Assembly: GCA_013398175.1 (NCBI GenBank)
Contig: VZRZ01007321.1
Span: forward strand, 248,248-312,247
Direction: 5' to 3'
Length of the DNA stretch: 64,000 bases
From: Climacteris rufus
Taxonomy: Eukaryota; Chordata; Aves; Passeriformes; Climacteridae
Below the pieces are notes generated by a model, which did not search any database, was not told the DNA's origin, and worked only from the letters and a program-made list of their open reading frames with translations. The position numbers were made by a program, and so were the translations under genes. Shown in pieces: positions 24,263 to 34,572 of this stretch (its first letter is position 1; each line of letters opens with the position of its first letter).

Positions 24263-26320
24263 GAATGACAAAGCCAACAAACATAAATACAGGCAATGGC
24301 ATTGAAATACTTTGCCTTATCCATTCTTTTTATTTTTTTTTTTCTTGAATGATGTGTGGGATAATGACTACAAGATCTCTTGTCTGCTAAGCTGACATTT
24401 CTGCATGAAGTGGTGAAGGGCATTGCCATTAGAGTTTTTGCTTTTCCAAGTATTTCAGCAAGGATTTGATTGGCAAATCACTGACATTCACTTGGAATGT
24501 TACAAAATACAAGAGGAGCTGCAAATGCTACATTTACCATAAAATATTCCCATGATGGAGTTAGGAAAATCTCTTATTTTGCTAACTCCAGAACAATGCT
24601 GTATAATCCATTACTACAAAATAGAACTACTGGGTAATTAATCAAGACTATATTATCATTTGTGTAGGTTTCTAGGACTTTTTTAGTACTTTTGATAGTC
24701 AGGTGGCAAGAATTATTTCCACTTTTTTTCCTCTGAGGAAAGTTTAAATTTATTTCCTTTCTTATCTAAATATATATCAGTGATAAACTTCCATAAAATG
24801 TTTCATTTATATCACCAACTAGCACTCAGATGGTATAACTCCTCAATAGAGAGATAATCTGCAGATAGTATTCACAGCATAGAATAGAGGGAAATAGTAG
24901 TATCTAACCTGAGTATTTAGACTCAAATGTCTTCACGAATTTTAATGAAAAATTAAATGGCATCTGGTATTCATAGGCATAATGAAAGTGATCTTTACTC
25001 TTTTAAAAGACTGCTCCATTTTAAATAAACATATTCAGTTAACTCTCTCAGGACAGTTGCTTTACCTGAAGCTGTAAAAGTGGTTAACCTTGAGGAGTAA
25101 TTCTTCTAAGCTACACATCTATGAAAAAATAAAATTATGATTTAATATCTATCTTTTGACCATGTTTACTTAAAATTAAATAAGATTTTTTTCCTCCCAA
25201 TTTTTTTGCACACTTCCAGCCTCCTCGTTAGTGGAACAGTTTGAGGAGCAGAAAAGATCTTGACCCTGTGTAAGCACAGCTCAGGAATGAATAAATAAAA
25301 CATCCCTGTGATAGCATCACTGTTTTCTTCACAGATCCCAAACATAAGGCCATACAAGCCCATATGAAAAAAAATTAACTTTATCCCACTCAAAACCAGC
25401 ACAGTATCAAAAAATCCATCCAGCTATTCAGCATCATGTTGTAAATCCATAATTTATATCTAGCTTAACTGCAGTACTTATTAAGATACTTATGAAATAG
25501 GAAGGATGAACTGTTGGATTTTTTTGCTGAGGTCAAAGAAATAATGTTAGAAAGATTAAATTATTGAAGGATTTTCAGCTTTTAGTAAATAATTTGAAAT
25601 TGGGAAATTATTTACCTTAATCATTAGATTGAGTTACAGGAGGGGAAAAAGACATTGTTTGATCACCTTTTTTCCCCTGAATAACACCTAATAAATCTAA
25701 CAAAAAAAGCAGAATGTTCTGTTTCAGGAACATTAAATTTGAATCTGTAGCTGTTCCCAATTTAGGGCTGGGAGCATAGTGGTAATACAATTCTTCCTGA
25801 ATTCCCAGATATTTTTTTTCCTGACTGCTTTTCTGGAGCATGAAAGATTTGTCAAAAAAAAAAAAAATCACCTCTACTGTAGAATGTTTCCCCAGTTTAA
25901 GGACTGCTTTAGAGGAAAGGACAAATTTGGCTTCAGTGGTGCAGGGATCCATGGGATCTTCTGGTACTGAGCTGAACTTAGTTTTAGAGACACTGTAAGT
26001 CCTGCCATAAAAAACAATTGCTTGTTTTGAGAATCCCTAAATGGAAGCTCTGTTTGTGCAAATATGTTTGTTATGCAAGAGACTAAACATTTACAGAGCA
26101 GTATCTACATTCTCAAAGTTATGTCAACACTGAATTACACAGTGTTAAGGCAATTTAAAAACTTCTGGAGTTTTAGTCTTCTGCTGGATGTGATATTGTA
26201 ATATCTCATCTGGCCAGGTCTACTTGCTTATGTTGTATATTGCTGATTGATTACTGTGTATTAAATGCTATGATGAAGTTTTAAAAACTGTGGCTTATTG
26301 CCTAGATTGGCCTATAAAAA

Positions 26321-26354
26321 TACATACATACCTACATACATGCCTACATACATA

Positions 26355-26389
<35 letters not shown>

Positions 26390-26390
26390 G
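26321..26390. repeat. (TACA)n / (TA)n compound microsatellite
   Basis: TACATACA and CCTACATACA units pass into a nearly pure TA run interrupted by one CA. This is a typical variable-length compound microsatellite. Confidence 0.95.
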
Positions 26391-27522
26391 AAATTATCCT
26401 TTAAGATATTGTCACAAATCATTTTAAAATGGAGTTTTGTCCTCTCTCATTCCCACTGATTTTAATGGGATGAACAATTAACTTCTTACTGGCTACAGGG
26501 TAGAGAATGAGGGCATTTTGCTCAGATGATGGGCCTCTTTCCTGTTAGTTCCTTTTCCTTGCAGAGCAAGATTATTGATGTTTAGCTGCTCCAAAAGATT
26601 CAAATACTGTTCCCATTGCAGTTCAAACTGCTGATGTCAGAGATCCATGTGGTTTTTAATGTGATTCACTTTAACAAAGAACATAAGTAAATGAGAACAA
26701 ACTTTATCCAAGAAAATTCCCAGGACCATGTTCAGAGATGAGCTGTTGATAGTGCATCACATTTAAAAAGGTAGTTTTTACAATAATGATTTATTATTTA
26801 GGTTGCTGATTTTATTATTATTTATTTTTATCATTGTTGTTGTTACTTCGTCTTAAGTATATGAACCCTAAGAGTCACTTTTTTTTTAATATGGATTTTT
26901 TTCTCAGTACCAGACATCTAGTGCTCCCTACTAATTTAAACTGAAATTGAAAGTCATAGCCAGTGGTGATGAAACAGATATAATTCAGTTAACCTTACCA
27001 TGACAATTGCTGACTTTAAATCATATATCTTGCTAAGTTACATTTTCTGGAACCTCAATCCATGCATTCCTTATTCAAATGCAAAGAATTGGCATGAATT
27101 ATCATCAGCCAGCAATGGTGAAGAAATGGATTAAATGACTTTATTTCCAAAGCTGAACCACAACTTCCAAATTATTATTTTCCTTTTTAAAATTGTGCAA
27201 TTTCCTAGTTATGATTCCTTTTATTTATGAGGAGATTGAAAGTCCCCCAGGCTTACGATTTGAAAAACTTAATCAAACTGGTAATTAATTCCCTCCATTC
27301 ATGATAAAAACTAGATGACTGAGTGAGCAGACTCACTGAAACCCACAAGGATGCTACAAGAGGGAATCATTGCTAAATTTTCAATGTCACTACTGCCTGA
27401 TTTCAGTGTTTCATTTAATGATCGTGAAGTTCCACCAGTCACCTTGGAATCAAAAGTCTTATTTCCCGTTGCCAAACATCTGCAATAGTACTGTAGCTGT
27501 GTTAACCTTGTGTTTAATGAGC

Positions 27523-27568
27523 TGAATGAGATATATTAATGAGATATATGTTAATGAGATATGTTAGT
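27523..27568. repeat. Short AATGAGATATATT tandem
   Basis: AATGAGATATATT, AATGAGATATATGTT and AATGAGATATGTT follow one another, giving three imperfect copies of a 13- to 15-bp unit. Confidence 0.7.
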
Positions 27569-27679
27569 TACTTAGATCACTTTTAGCAAGTTGAACTTCA
27601 CTCATTTGCAGCACAAATGAAACTCCTGTGTGAGCATGGGGGGAAAAGCCCAATTTCCATTCCAGCTGCAATAATATCT

Positions 27680-27716
27680 AAAAAAAAAAAAAAANNNNNN
27701 NNNNNNAAAAAAAAAA
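27680..27716. repeat. Poly(A) run with 12-N gap
   Basis: Poly(A) flanks both sides of a 12-base run of N at 27695-27706. No retrotransposon or pseudogene is recognised immediately upstream, so it is listed as a homopolymer and not as a retrogene tail. Confidence 0.9.
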
Positions 27717-28150
27717 TTACATCATCAAATGACCGGCTGCCTTAAGAAAGCAGCGTGTGTAAATATATCAAGATAGTTGAGAAATATATATTAAAAAGCT
27801 TCTAAAACTCTCAATTCTCAAGTATTTTAATTTGTACAAATTCTGATCATGTATGGACTAATTCCAGATCTCATCAAACTCTGAGAAGCCAAAATAACTC
27901 CTGCTTTTATCCATGATAGGGTGATGTAATTGGGAGCTGAAATTGATCCGTAGTCTTTGCTTTATTTTAGATTTTTTTTTCCTCAGAATAGAAAGACTTT
28001 GCACCAGTTATTTAATGAACCCAAACTTAAAAGGTATGTTTTTGTCCTTTCAAAGGTGTCATTACATCAGTGAATTTTCTGCCGTCTCAACTCTGTTGTA
28101 AAAACTCTGTTTTTACAACTCTCTGAAAGAGATCTGACGAATAAGATATT

Positions 28151-28190
28151 TCATACATAAGAATACATAAGAATACATAAGAATACATAA
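28151..28190. repeat. Tandem of the 10-bp unit GAATACATAA
   Basis: Three exact copies of GAATACATAA (28161-28190) are preceded by the variant TCATACATAA. The sequence ATTTCATACATAA and a similar TTCATACATAAAATATTTCAT flank the array on either side, which suggests expansion from a local ATACATAA motif. Confidence 0.85.
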
Positions 28191-28782
28191 GAGTAAGGAT
28201 TCATACATAAAATATTTCATTTGTCTGGGCAGTGTTTCAGAATGAGATTCAGCTTAATTTTAAATGAAACTTGAGATTAAGTAGATTCTCTTCACCTGCT
28301 CCCTGTAGTCAAAGAGAAGACATTATCTGTGTAAGAATTCTGCCTCATATACCCACTCAGGAACTTGTACACATCAGGTCATGAGAGTTGCATTCAGATG
28401 CCCTGCATTATGTCTTTGACAATCTGAAAATAGAAGTAGTGCAAATGACTAACAGACCAGACATCTAACTGCAGGGAAATAAAGTTACAGGAGATCAATC
28501 TGACCCTCCATATCTATTTTCAATCAATAGCCATAAGCAGAAACATTCATAAATACTCCCTTAGAGGAATACAGGCAATTATTGTGTTTAGCATTCCTAC
28601 TGTATCTTGCCTCAAAATAAAAGTTATTCTTGGTCTATCTAGTTGTCAGGCTCAACTCCATGTACCTAGAGTACATATTTTTTCTCATTTGGATTTATTG
28701 TTTGTCAGTGTAAGATCTTTGTTGATGTCCAAAATGTGATTCATTGTATTCATTACTTTTCTCTTCCTAAAAAAAAAAACAG

Positions 28783-29302
28783 ACTATTTCAGTTGCAATG
28801 GGACCTACAACAATCATCCAGTCCAACTGCCTGAAAATTTCAGGGATGAGAAAAATTTAAAGCATGTTCTAAATGGCATTGTCCAAATGTCTTTTAAAGA
28901 CTGACAAACTAGGGGCATTGCCCCCCTCTCTAAGAAGCCTATTCTGGTGTTTGACCACTCTCTCAGTAAAGAAATGCTCCCTGATATCCAGTCTAAACCT
29001 TCCCTGATACAGCTCAGAACCATTCCCACCTGTCCGGTTCCTGGATGCCAGGGAAAAGAGCTCAGCACCTCCCTCTCTAACTCCCCTTCTGAGGAAGTTG
29101 TACAGACCAAGGAGATTGTCCCTCAGCCTCCTTTTCTCCAGACCAGACAAACCCAGAGCACCAAGCTGCTCCTCACAGGACATCCTTTCCAGCCCGTTCA
29201 CCAGCTTTGTTGCCCTCCTCTGGACCCATTGAAGGACTTTCACATTTTTCTGTCCCAGAACTGCACACAGGGCTCAGGGTGAGGCTGCACCAAACCTGAA
29301 GG
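28783..29302 (-). mobile_element. CR1 retrotransposon 3' part, antisense, with ORF2 remnant
   Basis: The element reads antisense on the plus strand. A terminal 3' UTR block (TTTCAGTTGCAATGGGACCT, then TCATCCAGTCCAACTGCCTG) is followed by sequence complementary to the C-terminal end of CR1 ORF2, up to CAGAACTGCACACAGGGCTC and GTGAGGCTGCACC. It is the longest stretch of CR1 coding homology here that stays in one frame, about 520 bp in all, and is 5'-truncated. The subfamily looks different from the copy at 17785 because the 3' terminal sequence is of the TTTCAGTTGGAAGGGACCT type and not the AGAATCATAGAATGG type. Confidence 0.93.
28869..29243 (-). pseudogene. CR1 ORF2 C-terminal remnant (reverse transcriptase polyprotein tail)
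   Basis: A 124-codon frame encodes the C-terminal tail that follows the reverse transcriptase domain of CR1 ORF2p. Recognisable pieces in order are VQRRATKLVNGLE (about residues 7-19), LGLSGLEKRRLRDNLLGLYN (about 31-50), GNGSELYQGRFRLDIREHFF (about 73-92) and PSLSVFKRHLDNAI (at the end). These match the conserved CR1 pattern VQRRATK...LSYEERL...LEKRRLRGDL...FHLNIRKHFF...SLEIFKSRLD. The natural stop is kept. The endonuclease and reverse transcriptase domains are absent because the element is 5'-truncated, so it cannot be functional. Confidence 0.88.
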
Positions 29303-30422
29303 AGTTGAAAATTTATAAATATTGCTGTGGGACTAATGTCTGCTTTTTAAATTCTCTTTTCAATATTACATGAAGTCTGTATCAATTTGTGCCTGGATCT
29401 GGATAGATAGATGTTTGTGGTTCATGTATAGAAAAGCGTTTATTTATCTGGTAGCACCAGTTCTCAGTGGCAGACCAAGAGGGAGTTTGGATCAATGTTC
29501 AGTCTGCTGCAGGAGAGCTCTGTGAGTCAGTGTCTGTCTGTCAACACATTCTTTGCAATTTGAAGTGTCCTAAGTGCTTTGGAGGAACCAAAGTGGACAT
29601 GATAGATCAAAAGCTAGTTCTAGAAAGAGGCAGATTTAAGAAATATTTACATGTTGCTGTTATCAAGTTGTCACTAAGCAGTTACACTGTGACAAAGTTG
29701 TAAAATACAGTGGGACGAAAGTTAGACATCCAGCGATGTTGGTAACTTGGTGACTGACTTAGGAGAAGCTTTACAAATTTTCTCTAACGCTTAGATAATG
29801 TTACTCTACTAAACAATAAGCCATAGACCCCTTCTTCTCTCTTCTACCACCTCTTCTGTCTCCATCCTCTCCTAACTGAATGCCATGAAATACAACTACT
29901 GGAACTCAAGAACAAAGAAGCTCTGTCATTCCAGATTCCATCCTATCCCACAGGAACTATGCCATTTCCTTCCAAGCAGCTGTGGGCTGGAGACTTCAAA
30001 GATTTCTTTCTGTGTACAAAATAACTACAATACTCCTGAAAAGAATCCACGACCATTCACTATAAATGGGCAAAGCTGACATCTTTATTTTGAATGTAAC
30101 AGAATTTATATATGTATTATTGCAATATTCTGAATGCTTTGAGGTAATTAATCAGTATAAATATGTTATTTACTAGTAGATTTTTAACTAGAACTCAATC
30201 TAAATTAATACATGAATCTTTACACAAAGAAGAGAGACAACAATAAAATAAATTCAAACTACTGAATCCAAAGTCAAAAACAAATTTCTCATTGCCCTCC
30301 AGTCTTTCTTAGAGAGAGCTGATGGTGCCAATAACGTAAGGCCTGAAAGATACAGAAAGTGAATCTGAACCTCCTAGCATATCTTTGAAGGTTTTTATAA
30401 AAAATTTTTTTTATAAGAAAGG
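29303..30422. other. AT-rich non-coding DNA, no gene recognised
   Basis: A 78-codon frame (29467-29703) contains a CNLKCPKCF stretch but no recognisable domain around it, and I regard it as chance. A C/T-rich tract lies at 29825-29875. Confidence 0.5.
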
Positions 30423-30476
30423 TGTTGCAGTGCCTCTGGAGGTAGCTGACGGTCTGGCTGAGCCCTGCCCCGCCGG
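30423..30476 (+). mobile_element. Truncated family A LTR fragment (U3 start)
   Basis: TGTTGCAGTGCCTCTGG followed by GGTAGC, GGTC and GAGCCCTGCCCCGCCGG matches the first ~54 bases of the LTR at 50133-50666. Several differences turn CG in that copy into TG or CA here, the pattern expected from methyl-CpG decay. Homology ends after CGCCGGACTG, and I find no LTR 3' end or repeat of the preceding GAAAGG downstream. It is a 3'-truncated fragment. Confidence 0.72.
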
Positions 30477-30727
30477 ACTGTGGACAGTTGTACATGTGTG
30501 CTGGAGAAATTCTTTGTACCACCTCAGCTTATAATTAGTGGCATTGTCAAAAAAATGTTATAAGTGTTTATTACCCCTCCAACAGATAATGAATTTCCTT
30601 TCATTGGTGTAAGGAGCCATAGATTGGTTGCTTTTCAGAACACAAAGGTAAAAATGTCTCTGTAAAAGTTTAAAATAATTTTGCACATTTAGAGTTAACA
30701 TAGATTCCTGTAACCAGAACCTATTTA

Positions 30728-30872
30728 CATATAGATAGCTCAGTTGGTTAGAGCAGGGTGCTAATAACACCACGACTGTGGATTCAATCCTGTTATGGGC
30801 CATTCGCTTAAGAGTTGGACTTGATGATCCTTGTAGGTCGCTCTCAACGCAAGTGTGAGGGGTGTGATCAAG
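30728..30872 (+). mobile_element. tRNA-Ile-headed SINE with CR1-like tail (TguSINE1-like)
   Basis: The head reads as a tRNA-Ile-derived sequence. An A-box-like TAGCTCAGTTGG lies at 30736-30747, TGCTAATAACACCA covers the anticodon loop (AAT anticodon), a decayed B box GATTCAATCC at 30781-30790, and GGGCCA at the acceptor end (30797-30802). It continues directly into AGAGTTGGACTTGATGATCC and a TCTCAAC block that resemble the 3' tail of CR1 (GGTTGGACTAGATGATCT...CCTTCCAACC). A tRNA-Ile head with a CR1-derived tail is the architecture I remember for the zebra finch element TguSINE1, probably mobilised by CR1 enzymes. This copy is diverged: the 5' acceptor-stem half is missing or unrecognisable and the terminal repeat is poor. 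Confidence 0.8.
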
Positions 30873-33490
30873 TGTGATCTTACACTTACACATGTACATA
30901 GCTGGATGCACAGGCAAAATAAAATGTTGCCTGATCAGTGTTTTCAAAGAAGCTTTTGTTATTCTGTTGGGTGGTTAAGGGAGGTTTCTCCCTGCTCAAG
31001 CTTACCACTGGCCTATGAATACAGAACGAGAAGGTCCATGGCTTTGCCCTTTTTACTGAGTCCATAAAGATCATGTGTTCAGTCCCAAGAGAATGTACAG
31101 AATGGGGAATCCTGCAAACCTAAGGGGCTTTACAAGGCTGTTCCATGAGGGCAGGTCCTGAGAACTCAGCTAGTGCAGCACTGCTGGGGCTGATGCCAGA
31201 AGGGCATTTACAGCATAGCCAGAGCACAACTACAGGGATGTCCCCCTCCTGCTGGAGCAGAGTGAACCACTGCATTCTGCAGGGTTGGGCTCTTCCAGGA
31301 ATCCCTGTGTAGAGAAACTAATGCTTTATTTTGAGAAAAGAAATATCTGAAGGTAACACTGGTAAAATATTCTTTCTTATTTGAGCTTTAGTGCAGCAAT
31401 AAATACCCTACTTGAAATTTGTAGTGTATTTTTTCTTTTAAAAAATCATATCATAACCCTTAGCAACCACAGAGTGAGTGCCCTCTTAAAAATTAATCAC
31501 TAGGAGAAGGTGACTGCACACAAATGAAGGTATTAAGCTGTATAGGCAATAGACAGCTTGATAAAAACTTCTTGGCAGAGAACTGGTACAGGTATTTTAC
31601 GTCACCTTCAGCTATAATCTTAAGTAATGAACTCAATGAGGATGTTTTTAATCTTTTTTTTTTCACTAGCTAGCAAAGCCTGATCATGTTCTTTTCATTG
31701 AATAAGACAAGAAAAATCTTACATCCTCATTTTGAGATTCTCCTTCTCATCTCTTACCAAGGGAAGAAAAAACAAAAAAAAAGTGTACTTATAATAAAAT
31801 TGTGATACTCTGTACAGTCTTAATTTGCACTCATTCCTAGCAGGTCCTGTACAGGAATTTACTAGGTACTACCAGCTCATCAAAAAAATTGATGTTAAGT
31901 GGTAAGGGAAGCTAATTAGATTCCTAAAACATGTGTGGTGCAATTTAAGGCACCCTGGAATAACCAAGATATTTGGAGCACAGCTACCAACAGAAGTGCC
32001 AGAGACTTGGGATGACTACAGCCCTCTGGCAAAATTTCCTGGAGGTCAGGAAGAATATTCTAGGAAAAAAGTGTTTGCCTTTGTAAAGAAAAATAGAGAT
32101 TCAGGCTCTGCTATATAAATTAAATAGATGATAGACAATAAAGTGAAATTACGTGATGACATTGCTATGTAACCTTAATATTTAGATGGAAAGAGCTGCT
32201 GAATCTAAGTGCTTTTGGAATTTCATGAGTGTTCATTATGTATCATGGTATGGATGCAAAAGCTAACTCTGCTGTACAGAAAAAATATGTGTGAACAAGA
32301 GCTTAGGATTCACACTCTTTTCTTGTATTTACATTACTAGCTTTTACCTTCCAAAAGATAAATCATAGCTACTCTGCTTTGGGAAAGGAGAGGGAGGAGA
32401 TTCTCCCTCGTATTCAGTGAATCTCTGGATAACATATCCATTTGGGATTAAGTTTTATTCTTTAGGATGGATTTCATACTTTCATGGGTTTCATGGTTCA
32501 TCAGCCTGAAAAAGATAATTTTTTTTTAATTTTCTACCTACATGGAGGATATCCATGAAGGATACCATGGCTGGTTTGCAATATGCCTACCATCTGCTTC
32601 AGCAATTCTGCTTTGTGAAAAGAAACTGATATTTACTGGGCTGAGCATATAAGCATCTGGGGAAAACAAATGGTAAGACCTGGATTCTAGCTGTTGTCAT
32701 GAGGATTATTATATATTTTATCCTTTATAGGATGTATAAGCAGTCTTTAAAATAGGTATCAGAATATGTAATTCACTGGTCAGACCCTAAATTACAACTT
32801 AGTGGATTGGCAGAGTTTCTGCACTGGGGACAGAGCATGTCACAGAATATTTTTATTGGAGAAATTAATAGACTTGCCTAAAATTGACTTGAATATCTTG
32901 CAGAATTTCTCTCTAAAACTGTCCAGCATTTTTAATTTGAGCTTTCTGTCACATAAATTATAAAGACAGTCTTAATCTTATGTTTCACTCTGGCATCATA
33001 TTTCCTTTATTATTCCTTTCAAGCTTAAAATAGCACAAAGGAGAAGTGAACACAAACACATGGTGAATATCAGCCCATTAACTGGCTCAATTATTCCTAA
33101 AAATGCTGCAAAAATATTAACTCTTCATGATTTTCAATATAAGGTTAATTTTAATTGGGTACACTGCTATGTGTATGCTAGGTATGTTTGCTGCTACATA
33201 TTTGCAAAAGGAGAAAAAGATGGATAAATGCATACCACAGCCATAATGAATCACTTAGAAATTTAATTATTATATTTCAAGCAAACATATTTTATTTAAA
33301 TTTTATATAATACATATAATTGTATATGTACACACCTATATGATACACTAGTATATTTTCATGGATTTTATATAGGGTTGTATTTCCTGCTAGAAGAGAG
33401 TCATCTTTAACCTATAGTTCACAATTACTAGCTTAGAAAGTATAGCCCACAGTTTATCAATTTTATCATCAAAAGAATGGAACAATGTAA
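30873..33490. other. AT-rich non-coding DNA, no gene recognised
   Basis: The interval contains only short frames without domains (such as 31933-32118). The patch 31130-31310 is richer in GC and unassigned. Confidence 0.5.
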
Positions 33491-33495
33491 TACAA

Positions 33496-34572
33496 TGTGC
33501 TGGGTTTGCACGGCCAGGTGTCGGTAGCAGAGGGGCTATAGGGGTGGCTTCTGTGAGAGCTGCCAGAAGCTTTCCCCATATCCACAGAGCTAAAGACTGC
33601 CAGCTCCAAGAGAGAAGTGCTGCTGGCCAAGGCTAGGCCTATCAGAAATGCTGGTAATGCCTCTGTGATAACACATGTAAGAAGGGGAAAAAAAGTTAAT
33701 GCATAGTTGTAACTGTGGCCAGAGAAGAATAGGCTGAGAAAATGTGAGAGTGAAAACTATGCAGACACCCAGGTCAGTGCGGAAGGAGGGGCAAGTGCTG
33801 CTCCAGGCACCAGAGCAGAGGCTCCCCTGCAGCCCCTGGTGCAGCCCATGGTGAGGTAGCTGTGTCCCTGCAGCCCAGGAAAGCCCACAGGGGTTCAGAG
33901 ATCCACCTGCAGCCTGTGGAGGATCCCACAACAGAGCAGGATGCCCAACAGGGCTGTGAACCCATGGGAAGCCTACGCTAGAGCAGGCTCCTGGTAGGGA
34001 TCTGCAGACCCCTGGAGAGAGGAGCCCATGCTGGAGCAGGTTTGCTGGCAGAACTTGTGACCCTGCGGGGGAGCCATGCTGGAGCAGCCTGCTCCTGAAG
34101 GACTGCACCTCGAGGGAAAATGTCCCACGTTGCAGCAGCTTATGTAGAACTGTTGCCTGTGGGCTTGGCTCACATTGGAGACGTTCATGGAGAACTGTCT
34201 CCTGTGGGAAGGACTCCCCTCCCTGAGCAGCAGCAGAAACCAAGCTTGATGAACTGACCATAACCCCCATTCCCAGCCTCCCCTCCTGGAGGGGAGGAGG
34301 TAGAGCTTGGGAAGAAGGGACGGGTGGGAGAAAGGTGTACTGAGATTTATTCTATTCGTTATCCTGCTCTGACTTTGTTAGTAATAAATTCAATTAACGC
34401 CCCCACATTTAGTCTGTTTGGCCTATTATGGAGTTTGGTGAACAGTCTCTCCTGGTTCTTATCTCAACCCATGAACCCTTTGTTCTATTTTCTCTTCCTG
34501 TCCAGTTGCAGAGGGAAGTGATAGAGAGGCTCTGATGGGTGCTTGGAATCCAGCCAGGGTCAAACCACTACA
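33496..34572 (+). mobile_element. ERVL-type solo LTR, about 1.08 kb
   Basis: This long LTR begins TGTGCTGGGTTTGC and ends CCAGGGTCAAACCACTACA. It resembles a common avian ERVL LTR group that I remember ending in CCAGCCAGGGTCAACCCACCACA. Other diagnostic blocks are GATGAACTGACCATAACCCC, the GGAGGGGAGGAGGTAGAG block, GTAATAAATTCAATTAA (polyadenylation signal 34383-34388), TTATCTCAACCCATGAACCC and TGATAGAGAGGCTCTGATGG. Imperfect GCTGGAGCAG repeats occur around 33980-34095. The flanking 5-mers TACAA (33491-33495) and TACAG (34573-34577) differ by one base, consistent with the 5-bp duplications of class III elements, so the exact ends are likely but not certain. No internal gag/pol sequence adjoins it. 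The 226-codon minus-strand frame inside it is a by-product. Confidence 0.88.

Larger units (their letters stand above)
24263..28782. other. AT-rich non-coding DNA with simple repeats
   Basis: No coding region or transposon is recognised. The interval holds an A run near 25856-25867, the microsatellite at 26321-26390, a short tandem near 27523-27568, a poly(A) with a 12-N gap at 27680-27716, and 10-bp tandem units at 28151-28190. Confidence 0.5.

Noticed and set aside
28151..28190. CRISPR-like or regulatory repeat array
   Set aside because: The 10-bp units are contiguous without spacers and the genome is vertebrate. It is a simple tandem repeat.
29467..29703. Zinc-finger-like CNLKCPKCF in a 78-codon frame
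   Set aside because: A lone CxxxCxxC-type pattern without a second metal-binding pair or surrounding family residues is expected by chance.
30736..30802. Functional tRNA-Ile gene
   Set aside because: The 5' acceptor-stem half is missing, the B box is decayed (GATTCAATCC) and it continues into a CR1-like tail, so it is a SINE head.
30558..30947. 129-codon minus-strand frame
   Set aside because: It runs antisense across the tRNA-derived SINE and is a by-product.
33590..34270. 226-codon minus-strand open frame, the longest in the window
   Set aside because: It lies entirely inside the ERVL LTR in antisense. Its low-complexity Q/L/S-rich product follows the GCTGGAGCAG repeats and matches no protein family I know.
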